NCBI GenBank assembly: GCA_009760855.2
Contig: WPIO01000009.1
Coordinates: 3,345,001 to 3,405,000 of the forward strand
Direction: 5' to 3'
DNA from: Cristatella mucedo
Taxonomy: Eukaryota > Bryozoa > Phylactolaemata > Cristatellidae
Length of the DNA: 60,000 nt
Part shown: in pieces, positions 23,337 to 33,032 of the stretch
How the letters are laid out: each line of letters starts with the position of its first letter
Numbering within the stretch: the first letter of the stretch is position 1
Position numbers and translations under genes: made by a program
The notes under the pieces: generated by a model
Database searches by the model: none
Seen by the model: only the letters and a program-made list of their open reading frames with translations
Told to the model about the DNA's origin: nothing

Positions 23337-24330
23337 GATCTGGTATCTCCATCAGTACTTCCACAAAGCCACAAAGACTAAGTAAGGGATCCTTAAGAGT
23401 TTTCTATGGGCATTCAAAACTTTGCAGCTTTCGATGTGCATGCGTTAGCTAACAGACTTCATCGTGCACTAGAGCAGAAAGGATAAGCATGGCTGAGTCC
23501 TGAGGGTAGCTGAGGAAGTCTGTAGTAAGGAGGTACCAGTGAAAGAAGGCTGGAAAGGTTATACCAGAATTGGGAGTGAGTGAGAGGATGTTTGTATATT
23601 AGAATTATTGGATGTAGTTTCACAGTCAAGGACCTGCAGAGCAAAAGCTTCCATAACCAACGATCTTTAGGTAAAAAGTTTTGAACAGCCAATTTGTTGT
23701 CTGAAGATGACCTGGGAGTACTGGGAGGCTGAAACTGTTGCCTCGGTTCGACTATCTATGAATGAAGGAGCCAGGCAGACCATGTGGGTCAGTGTAAGAA
23801 TTTTGCTCTGTATCCGTTGATCAACCGGGAACCATCATAGCTCTTTCAGCAACGGAGACACTTGATTACATTTCTTGGACTTACATGGCAGTTACCTGTA
23901 CATTAATTGTAGCTTAGGGGCTTAATTGCTTTGTTCACCAGCACTGTCAAAATTGAATTGTAATAGGCTAGACAGAAACCAGGGAGCTAGGAAAACCTTA
24001 AGCCATCCACCGTGGTGAGCATGGATTGAACGTGATGACGGGCAGTGGTAAAGTTGTCTGAATGAAATTTTTAAATGTCAAGTAGTTCCGATTACATAAT
24101 GGTCACACCAATTAAGGAAGCTAACATTACATCTGAATATTACATCTTATTACATCTGAACGTTTAAGGTATCCCACGAGGAGCGCTCAGTTTATGGTTA
24201 GTAGTTTAAAAAATGAGTCAACATCCAAGATCATATGTCTGAAAGGAAGCATTAAGTGTATCAGCAGCTGCAACTGATTCTGGTGGATTAAATTAAGTAC
24301 AGCTGAATGTCGTTGGCATAGAAGTGATAG
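23337..24330 (-). mobile_element. Old L2-A LINE copy
   Basis: Order of blocks matches the L2-A copy at 13.3-14.7 kb: the 3' terminal sequence at 23337, the RT C-terminus near 23640 and the thumb near 23800-23880. The 'gcatagaagtgat.gcc' (YHFYADD region) is near 24315. Many stops and indels make this the oldest L2-A copy here. Confidence 0.75.
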
Positions 24331-24869
24331 CCAATGCATGGGTCCAAATCACAGCATGTCTCTAGTTTCAGATCCACTTTACTGCAAACGCATGGTAGTC
24401 ATGGGTTTAGAATAATTGCTGCTGAGATCTTATTATGGGTTGTGTGGCATTTTTATATCAAAGCAGCCTTATTTGGATTGTTTTTACCTTGGAAGAGGCC
24501 ACACATTGCTGGTTAAATTGTATGTTTGCTTTAAACATAGTCGTTCACTGCTAATTTTGTGTCTAATGGACCGTTTTACCTTGATAGTTGCTAAAATATG
24601 AGGCTTTGGTGTTCACTCTTGAACACGTATCAGTTTGCACACTATGTATGTATGGACACGTGCCTACACTTACACGCACGCACGCACTGCAAAAAATATA
24701 TATCTATGGAACTGTATGCAGCAGGTCAAAATTGTAAATCATACTTGAATGCTTGGTGCCATCGTAATGGTGCACTAGGGCAGTGGTAGTGCTAAGTGCT
24801 GCTGTATCCTTAATGTGACTTTCTCAATTGACCTCGGAGGTGGGGCGGCAGTGTATAGTTATTGATAAG

Positions 24870-24950
24870 TAGTCAATTGCTTTCTTTGCAGCAAACGTAA
24901 AGTGCCTAGAAATGTAATTGCTAGCCACTAGGTACCGCTTAGAGTGTTTT
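24870..24950 (+). mobile_element. L2-B 3' tail remnant
   Basis: Contains 'ttgcagcaaacgtaaagtgcctagaa' and then diverges. Very short relic. Confidence 0.5.
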
Positions 24951-25469
24951 GCATACATTGCTGAGGCAGATGGTTACTGCAAAAGCACGTGAACGACTGC
25001 AAATCTTGGTTACTGTTGATTGCGCAGGTTTAAGGATACAGCCTATATCTAGGTCATGAATTGTGACCAGTTTTTTTGGATCAGTGCATGGACAAGTCAT
25101 CTATCCAACCATCAGTCATGAATTTGATTAAGTGAATCGATGCAGTTTGGTATTGAATGAGCTCATGTTACTAGCTTTTGTGACTCTTTCTGTAAACTTA
25201 ATTTCCAATACAAATCCAATAACGATCATTGGTTGTGAATATACTCGTGAGCTGCCAACATGTTTACTCATCGTGTCTCACACCATCTTGTAAATGCCTC
25301 AATTTTGTAAGATGTATCCACACAAGCTGCCTTCAGCTTGTCCGACCTAGACTTTTAGCAGTCAGTCAAAGCTTAGCAAACAAGACAGGTTAGAGGCTGC
25401 AAGAATTTTGCTCTGGTGAACACTTTGTGATTCATACTGTCCTACCTGTAATTGCTGATTCTTTTTCAG

Positions 25470-25598
25470 CCAATATTCTACTATGAGAAGCTGCGTGCTG
25501 ACACTTTCAAAGGCGTGCTGACTTCGATGGCCATTTTACCTTCGAACAAGCTTCTTCTCCTTGGTGCCGATAATGGCACGATTTCCTTATTTGCCTAG
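25470..25598 (+). CDS. WDR81: WDR81-like terminal exon: last WD40 blade and stop
   Basis: After a strong acceptor (gattctttttcag) the exon encodes [20 protein letters not shown] and [19 protein letters not shown], then TAG at 25596. The F-(K/R)-G-(V/T)-LTS-A-LP-N-LLLG-DNG-I-L-A ending matches the WDR81 C-terminus almost residue for residue as I know the family. This is the strongest evidence for the gene's identity and fixes its 3' end. It is separated from the nearest firm propeller exon by about 12.9 kb. Confidence 0.85.
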   Translation, partial: PIFYYEKLRADTFKGVLTSMAILPSNKLLLLGADNGTISLFA

Positions 25599-25599
25599 T

Positions 25600-26700
25600 T
25601 TCCATCGATGGCTTCATAAGTGTTCGTGTTAAGCTCGTGGAGCACTTCCATTTTCCGGTAGCACATGACTATGGCTGGCATTCCTCGATAAGTCTGCTGA
25701 ATCTGAGCTGGGCTGCGAATTTTCCATGGTTTCCCGACAACAATGTGTCGCAGGATGTGCGACCTTTAATTGCATAAATGGAACTAACGGTGGATGCATC
25801 CTGCATTCATGCAAAAGTTTTCCTTTGTTATATATACTTATTATACTTATACATACTTATTACTGTACTTATTGATTGCTACCTACACACAGATTGTTAA
25901 CATTACCTCTTGCTATATTATCTTAAATGTTTGCAGGAATTTCATTAGAGTGTTTCCCGGCTGCATTACGACTCGTAATGTTTCAAAAATATGTACTATA
26001 TATTTACATATATATTTATATTAGTTCCAGCTTATTTCTGTCATCTTTTGTAGACCCATTTTATGAATGTTGCCATACATGTCTCAGCAGGGTTTTTTAG
26101 TCTCTGTAATGTGGCTACATCCCACTATACAGTGCCTGTTTCATCAGCTAAATTTTGAGCCACAAGCTTTTGCAGGCATGCCATTGTCGTGCTGTACTTG
26201 GACATGGTAGCTTGGTGCTCTTAAAAAGAGAGCTGCACACCCAAAAAACCTGACCATGCATGAAACCAACTGTCCAATAGTCGTTTACTCGATTGCCACG
26301 GGAAGGATCGCCATCGTCAAGGATGTGACATCTAAGAGCTGTTGGGACTGTAAGTTATTGAATGCTCAAGATCTGGAGTACAGTTGTCCAAAGTCCAATT
26401 GAATGGAGAATTATATAGTCATGCTGCCTTTTGAGCATCGCTGATATGTATTATGTGTTGGTTAAATGTGTAATGAAGTCGCATGAGAACCGTCAGCTGA
26501 TTTTTTGGTGGTATTGGGGAGAGCTCGCACCTTAGCTCGTGGGCTATCACGGCCCATGCCGCTCCTTATATGAGAGAACCAAGGCGAAGCTATAGGATTG
26601 ATGTGTCCTAGTGGTCTTCGTAATTGAAGCGATGCTGCCATTTCGATAACTGTTTGTGGTTGGCTTTCTTTTTATGCATTACTAGTCGGCTTTCTAAAAT
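25600..26700. other. 3' flank of the WDR81-like gene, no further gene seen
   Basis: AT-rich sequence with no canonical AATAAA soon after the stop and no supported open frame. Confidence 0.5.
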
Positions 26701-26706
26701 TAATCT

Positions 26707-26872
26707 TTCGAGCCGTTATGGCACATTAGGTAAGGCGGCTGCTTTTCACGACCTCGGTCCCGATGTCGTGAGTTCGAATCCTGCGGTGGGTGATCCTTTA
26801 TCGCCGCTGCGGTGGTGATAGCCGTAAAGGCTCTTATGTCGCTATACAAAAGAGGCTGTTAAATGAGCTAGC
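26707..26872 (+). mobile_element. tRNA-derived SINE, family 1
   Basis: Plus-strand copy with tRNA-like head 'gccgttatggcacattaggt' and B box 'gagttcgaatcctgc'. The body is 'ggtgatcctttatcgccgct' and 'agccgtaaaggctcttatgt', and the end is 'aagaggctgttaaatgagct'. This is the best plus-strand reference copy in the window. Confidence 0.85.
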
Positions 26873-27207
26873 ATTTTCTTTGGAAGGAATTATAAGTGTG
26901 ACAATAGCCAAAGTTACTTAGTGCCACTTAATATTTTTGGCACCGTATTATTGTGGTATGTTACTTCGATTTTGTCCTAATTGCTGCCGATGAACTCGCC
27001 TCTCATTTCTTGGTCTTCTCAATCCGAAAAACGAAGTGTATCCGATTGGTGGCTTTTAGGACTCGAAACCGAGTATGCTGCCATGCGTTCTTATACTTCT
27101 GTCTGTTCTCTGTTCTCGTCAAACTTATCTCTGTTTGAATACTCTCACCTCAAAAGTGGTGGGTTCATAAGTAAAAATCAAATTATCTGTTCAAAGATCT
27201 CGACTGT

Positions 27208-27320
27208 GCGGCAGTAGAAGAGCCTTAACAGCTGTCGCTCGTTATGGTCTAAAGGATTGCTTGCTGCAAGACTAGACAACCCACAACTAGAGTCCCAAGG
27301 ACCGAGTGGATGCACAACAT
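27208..27320 (-). mobile_element. SINE family 1, degraded
   Basis: Retains 'agaagagccttaacagctgtc' and the B-box side in a corrupted form. Confidence 0.55.
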
Positions 27321-27377
27321 CCGGTTAGCTGGAGCAATTTTTTATAATGGCTTTAAAACCCTTTTCAAATGGTATAA

Positions 27378-27512
27378 GGCTGGTTTGGGCCAGGGGTTAG
27401 GGTGTTGGCCCCGAGCAAGGTCAAGGGAATTCAGTTGATGACCGAGGTCGTGGGCTCAAGCCCTGTGGCGTATGTGACGCGCCTAAATAAAGATCAAGTT
27501 TTCTTAGAACTT
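27378..27512 (+). mobile_element. tRNA-derived SINE, family 2 (L2-type tail)
   Basis: Head 'ggtttgggccaggggttagg' with B-box region 'gaggtcgtgggctcaagccc', then 'gtggcgtatgtgacgcgcct'. The tail 'aaagatcaagttttcttaga' resembles the L2-B 3' end. The same layout occurs at 38.58 kb and, partly, at 30.88 kb. Confidence 0.75.
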
Positions 27513-27899
27513 GCTGGGCTACCGAGCGATGCCGCGGCCAACTATTCGTGCTTGGGCCTACCCCGTGTAGTCTCCGGAGAAATGCAGCCATGTTAAGTTA
27601 CAATTGGATTAACTGCGGACTGGAAATAGGAACGCTTACCTTCACAGGCGTGCGTCTGCACGTACACATACACAGCCACGAAGGCAGGCAGGCAGACGCG
27701 TGGATAGCAAAGAGGGACTCACGCTGAATAGTATTTAGTCTTACCCCGCCTTCCCCATGGCTTGGCTACTCCTAGCTAATTGGACTCAGCAAGTCACTGT
27801 GTCCTACTTACTGCATTAGCATGCTGCCCTAAGCACGATACTTGCTTTTGCGTACCAGTTTAAGCTAGATATCACGATATTGTTCGTGTCGCTCACCCT

Positions 27900-27980
27900 T
27901 TGTTATGGATTCACTTGCTGCAGGTGGTAAAGTGCCAGGATCGAGATTCGGCTCTTTTAGGGCGTATATACAAACGAAGT
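27900..27980 (+). mobile_element. L2-B or SINE-2 3' tail relic
   Basis: 'aaagtgccaggatcgagatt' followed by 'tttagggcgtatat' corresponds to the diverged L2-B terminal sequence. Confidence 0.4.
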
Positions 27981-27984
27981 TTGA

Positions 27985-29250
27985 CAATTGATTCTATTGT
28001 CTTTTTTAAGTGCTACAACGGTTTGGTGCATTATCTGAGTTGTCGGTCGGTACTTGTAATAATAGTAATAATGATGATAACAATAGGCGTTCTGTATTGG
28101 ACCCTAACAGTGTTTAATATAGCTCTTCAGATGCTATACAGCTCACTGCAAGAAAATCAGTACCAAATATTCAGGTCGTGAACTATGTCAATCATGCTAA
28201 AGCAAACAATAATGCAAGACACTCGTGGCCCATCGGTCGTGCACTGGCGAGAAACACGCGAGATTAAAAAAACTTTCGTTTGGGCAAACGGAAAGCTGAA
28301 CGGAGCAGATGCGTCTTCATCTGAGACTTCAAAAGAAAAGGCTTTCAGTCCGTACGATCTGTAGCAAGAAAAGGCGTGCGCCCTGGCGTGGCAAGAGAAA
28401 TGGCTCCAATAAATGCGGTTGCTGATGTCTTGCGGTACCGTTGCATGCCCAGCTCAACAATAGTAGACTTCGGTGTCTGACGTGAGCCCTAGTAATTGAC
28501 GCTCGAATTGTCATCGTGGTAAGACTGAACCATTGTAAGACTAGCTGCATAGGAGCATATTTAGCATGCGCACAATGTGGCCAATCCGACAGCTGGATTT
28601 TTTAAAGCGCTGCAACTTCCCTCAAATGGTAAACAGCACCAGGTAGTGGGAAGTCTTTTCTTGCAGTCGTCGATAGTCGAACTCAGACCTCCGATGCCTG
28701 AGGTCCTAGCAATTCGCCTACTGCCATAGCTACTCGCGGTAGGCCGCCGCGTACATTTGTTGTTCCGTTGGATGATCTTGGCAATTCTCCGCAGAGAGAG
28801 AACTCTTGAAAAATTGCCCAATACAATTCAAAGTAATTGGTGCGTGTTAGCATCAATTAGTCATAGTTCTATATGCAAAGCTCGGAGGCAAGAATGGCCA
28901 AAGGAGGACTGCACAAGATGCCAATTAGTTTTGCGAAAAGCCGGAGTTAAGTTGTTCGTAGCCGGAGTTAGGGAGCAGCTTTCAACGAAAAATTGCATCT
29001 AGAGAGCTGGCTCTTGGTTCGGCCATGCTTTTTTAACCGGTCGCATAATTTATAGTAAGTCTGTTAGCTAATAGTATACGTACGCGTTTGCGTCGAAGCT
29101 GCTGCCCGTGAACTGCTGAACTGCAGGTCATCTCAGCGCTTGTGGGATAGTAGACTCGATCGAACGTGGCCAGACCTAGACAGTGGTTTGATAAACGAGA
29201 GCAGGCGCAGCCTGTTTCACGCCGGGTAACATTAACAGCCTAACTGATCA
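27985..29250. other. No gene recognised
   Basis: Open frames on both strands (28329-28550 minus, 28561-28821 minus, 28757-29002 plus) have no recognisable motifs. Upstream exons for the terminal exon at 29258 might lie here, but I could not identify any. Confidence 0.4.
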
Positions 29251-29257
29251 TTCTCAG

Positions 29258-29419
29258 ATTGAAAAGCTTGGCCTCTTGCTTGCAGAGCTCTGTAGGCAGA
29301 TCTCCTTCCCACCGCCTCCAAGAGGTTCCGCACAAGCTCCAGCACAAGCGAAGGCTTTTGATTCTGCCCAGTCACTAACTACCAGCCTCAACTCAGCTTT
29401 CCCAGTTGCCATGGCGTGA
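29258..29419 (+). CDS. Terminal exon of an unrecognised gene
   Basis: A pyrimidine-rich acceptor (tcattctcag) is followed by 53 in-phase codons: IEKLGLLLAELCRQISFPPP, then a proline/alanine/glutamine-rich tail ending TTSLNSAFPVAMA and TGA. The amphipathic start followed by a low-complexity tail reads like a real protein C-terminus, and the opposite-strand frame looks less natural. I do not recognise the family and found no upstream exons. Confidence 0.35.
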   Translation: MEKLGLLLAELCRQISFPPPPRGSAQAPAQAKAFDSAQSLTTSLNSAFPVAMA

Positions 29420-29450
29420 ACGGATAGAACGCTTATCAAACATAGTAGTA

Positions 29451-29550
29451 ATGGCTTTGCTGTGCTTGTTTCATTTGTCAAATGTACTGGCCTTCAGTGC
29501 TGCTGCCACGACTGCTACTTCTGAGCTTTGGCTGCCTGATGTGCAGCGAC
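29451..29550 (+). CDS. Possible signal-peptide first exon
   Basis: ATG at 29451 opens MALLCLFHLSNVLAFSAAAT, a plausible signal peptide, and the frame meets a near-consensus donor (cgac|gtaagc) after 100 nt. No second exon was identified. It lies just after the terminal exon that ends at 29419, so a compact gene boundary is possible. Confidence 0.2.
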
Positions 29551-29559
29551 GTAAGCACT

Positions 29560-30870
29560 GGCCGCGGTTAGCGATCCGACGTCGATGTCACGTTCGGAGC
29601 GTTGGCTAGCTTTGTCGTACTCTGGGCGAGAGCGAGGTAGTATCTGCTAGAGTGATAAAATTCTTGGGAACTCGCTTTTCGGCGACGAGAGAGCAGCTCA
29701 GCCCCACCCTTTTTAGCCCGACCTTTGCTACCTGAGGAATGACCGTATAATGCTTTCTCCGCGGCGAGGGCTATCGCTGTCTAGCGGTTTGTTCAAGGAT
29801 GCCCAGTGCAATGCCAACGACACCAGCATTCCACGCAACGATCCAGCGACCCCGGCTTGCAACCGCTAGCCGTCGTCAGCGTTATGCTGTTCAGCTCATT
29901 CCGAGTCGCGAGTGGAAGGCTGGCAGCTTCTTCGCTGCTCGCTGCTGCCGACCGACCCAAGACCGATGGCTGGGCCGCCGCCAGCTGGTGCTGCGGCAAG
30001 TCACCGCCACGCCGGCCTGGCTGATGGTGCAGCCAGCTGTTTTTGTCGAGCCTAGACTTTGCCCTTTTCAGCCCCTCATTTGTTACCGGCCCTGGCAGCC
30101 GGCTGATGAGGCCGTGAGCGACTGGGCGGACATTTACTTACTCTCTGCCTAGACGTGCCGGCGATATGTAAACATCGGCGGGCGCACTCGGCCTTAGCCA
30201 TCCGGTGCGACGAGTTACCGCAATCCACCGCAATTAACTCTTAATTCAGCAAAAATTGAGAACAAACCGGCGGCGGGAAAAGCCAATTTCGAGTGAATAT
30301 TGTCACTGTCGCTGAAATGTACTCACCGAATTGTTGGCAACTAGGCTGCAAAAGCATACAATTTGGTGGGTACGAATTTTGAGCGAATATTGCTGTACAC
30401 CGTCGTTATAATGTATCCACCAAATTTCGTGAGCTAACAATGCCCCACGATTGTCAACTGTGAGTTTGGCAGCTGAACCTTGATTATGAACTGTGAGCTT
30501 GCCCGCTGATTTTGACTGGAGAAATAGCCGCTTTTAAAAGAGCCGCTATAAGCCCCAGGCGTCTGAGCAGCGCGTATTTATGATTATGTATGAATGCGAC
30601 TATCGTACGACTTATCACCAGGCAGCTAGATGAGGGGTGGTCCTGACCGCTGTCGCTGCAGTAACTGTCTCTCAGCCGGTGAGTCACAGCGCTGAGCGCT
30701 CTCTGCTGCTAGCCTCTAAATGATTCTGTTGGATGCCACCTGGCACTATCTCAGTCATATTATAAGGCGATCAGTTTCGCTTTTTTAATAAGCTGTCGGT
30801 GTTAGCGCTGCTTGCAGAATATCGAGTGCTGTGTCGTTAGGGCTTTCGTAGTGCCAGCTTCAAATCTCTA
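29560..30870. other. GC-richer stretch, no gene supported
   Basis: 29.6-30.2 kb is GC-rich with overlapping open frames in several directions and no recognised motif. At 30,275-30,445 a motif of about 70-100 bases occurs twice in tandem ('tttcgagtgaatattg' and 'ttttgagcgaatattg', each followed by 'aatgta.tcacc.aatt'). Confidence 0.5.
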
Positions 30871-30879
30871 CACATAGCC

Positions 30880-30985
30880 CAACCGAGGTCGGGCCGAGGT
30901 CGTGGGCTCGAGCCCCGTGGCATATGTGAAACGCCAAAATAGAGTTAAGATCATCTAAGGACGCTATACACATGAATTTTATTTA
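30880..30985 (+). mobile_element. SINE family 2, 5'-truncated
   Basis: Carries 'gaggtcgtgggctcgagccc', 'gtggcatatgtgaaacgcc' and the decayed L2-type tail, followed by a T/A-rich run. Confidence 0.6.
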
Positions 30986-31107
30986 TTTATTTTATTTGCA
31001 TGCGTTTTGCGGCTCCCCGAACTAGTAAAGGTCGTACATTTTAGCAACATCCAACATAATGTTGGCATACTCTTATGTAAATAGCCTGCAAAGGCATAAA
31101 ATTTGTG

Positions 31108-32376
31108 ATTAATGTAATGTACCATCATCTGTAACTCCGCAAAGTCCTAAAGAACATGTGGGTTTTACGCAGGAGAGTTTTGCATAGCGCACTCACAGCC
31201 TAAGCGGCTTTCGGTAAATTCGGTAGCCAACAGACTTCGTCTCACGCAACAAAGAGAAAGTGGGAAGCATAGCAGAGTCAGGAGAGCAGTTGAGGTAGTG
31301 AGTAGCATGGAAGTAGCAGCTCAGGACCGCTGAAAAGCATGAGCCATAGTCGGCAGCATGAAATTAGTTGTCGTTGCGTAAGAATTGTGGGAGCGAGTTC
31401 CGCAGTCTAAGACGTGCAGAGCTAAAGCTTTTGTCACCAACGGTCTTTAAGCGTAAGAATGGAAAAGCTAATTTATTGTCCACACAGGACCTGAGGGCGC
31501 GAAGAGGCTGAAACTGATGCAGCAGTTCAGCTAGGTACGAAGGAGCCAAGCCGTGGCGGGCCTTGTCGGTCAGCGTAAGAACTTTGTTCTGCATCCGTTG
31601 CTCAACCGGCATCCATCCTAGCTCTTTTAGCAAAGGAGACACGTGCTCAAACCTCTGGGACGTGAAGACCAGCCTTGCAGCCGTATTGATAGTCAGCTGC
31701 AGTGGCACTAGCTGCTTTCTTTGGTAGCCCAGCCAAAAGGGAATTACAATGATCACGCAGAGACAGAACTAAAGAGCTAGTTAAATTTTTTACAAGCAAC
31801 TGTAGGAGACAGCTCCTGATTTTGGATAGGGATCGGACGCGATGGTTAAATGTAGAAGCAGTCTTCTGAATGAAGCTTTTAAAATTGAGGCAGCTGTCGA
31901 AAACGACACCTAAATTTTGAGCACGTGGTGATGGTCGCCAATAGCATCACCTATTAGAAGACCAAAGCCTTTTAATCCAGCCACAGGCTTAGGGTGTCCT
32001 AATAGCATCAGTTCGGTTTTAACATACTTTAATTTCAGGAAGTTTTCCGAAATTCAGGATCGAATATCGGCAAGGCAAGCATTCAGTTTCTCAGTTGCCG
32101 CAGCAGATTCCGACGGTTTGAATGACAAATGCAACTGCATATCGTCAGCATAGAAGTGATATCCCATTCCATGGGCCTTTATCACTTTTCCCAGAGGTTG
32201 TGTATAAATGGAGAACAGCAAGGGACCGAGTACAGACCCTTGAGGGACTCCACAGGTGACCCTTCTCGTGACTGAGACCCGATCCCCGCACGACACGGAC
32301 TGAACACGATTAGACAAGTACGATTCAAACCACGCCGGTGCTTCGTCTGCCAGACCGATCGTTGCTCTCACTATCA
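31108..32376 (-). mobile_element. L2-A LINE, 5'-truncated
   Basis: Minus-strand RT with GVPQGSVLGPLLFSIYTQPL and YADD (frame 32377-32054), then the thumb and C-terminus (31756-31364, VEQRMQNKVLTLTDKARHGL), then the family 3' end at about 31108. Frameshifts separate the two open parts. Its 5' truncation point is about 350 bp upstream of the start of the first Kv gene. Confidence 0.9.
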
Positions 32377-32726
32377 CGACGGTTTACTGCTATAATAAAT
32401 GGAAATTTGAGCTTTACGCAGTGGCTTTTGGGTCAATTTTTGCCAAATGACATGGGGTTGCGGTATATTGCAATGAACCGCGATGGATTTTGGCGGATCT
32501 TGGTAATTCTTTGCATCCGGCCATTCTGGTCAGCGTACGGTGGTCGTTAAGGCCACCTGTTGGGTCAAAGTTCGGCCAGCAGACCCTGGCTGTTCTTCCG
32601 GTGCAAACCGCAAGGCATTTTCGGTTATCAATCAGGAGCTGCTGCGATTAGGGCCTGGATGGCGAGTACTGGCCGCTCAGCATGGCTTAAGCTGTCGTAA
32701 TCTGGTCTGCTGGGCTCTCGAAGAGG

Positions 32727-33032
32727 ATGCTTCAGCGACCATGCGCCGACGCCGCCGCCGCCGCCACTGCGGATCAGCCGGCTCAGGAGGACACGTTCAT
32801 CATCAATGTCGGTGGCGTCCGCTTCGAGACGACGTTGAAAACATTGGTGGCAGTGCCAGGCAGCCGCCTTGAGACTCTCGCCAGCTTGAAGACAAACCAC
32901 ACCAGCTACCGCCATCGACTTGGGGACTACTACTTTGACCGAAATTCCGGCGCTTTCGAGACCGTGCTAGATTTCCATCGCACCGGAGTGCTGCACGTTA
33001 ATGGAGCGGTGTGTGGAGGTCTTCTCAAGCAT
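32727..33032 (+). CDS. Kv gene 1, exon 1 (T1 domain)
   Basis: Encodes residues 1-102. ATG 32727 is the first in-frame start; an ATG 14 bases further on is in another frame. A short alanine-rich leader precedes NVGGVRFETT. The T1 landmarks are PGSRL, YYFDRNSGAFE and FHRTGVLHVNGAVCG. The donor is cat|gtaagc, phase 0. T1 sets subunit compatibility during assembly. Confidence 0.85.

Noticed and set aside
32540-32872. 110-residue plus frame across the first Kv exon
   Set aside because: Different frame from the T1 domain; Arg run comes from the alanine-coding GCC repeats read out of frame.
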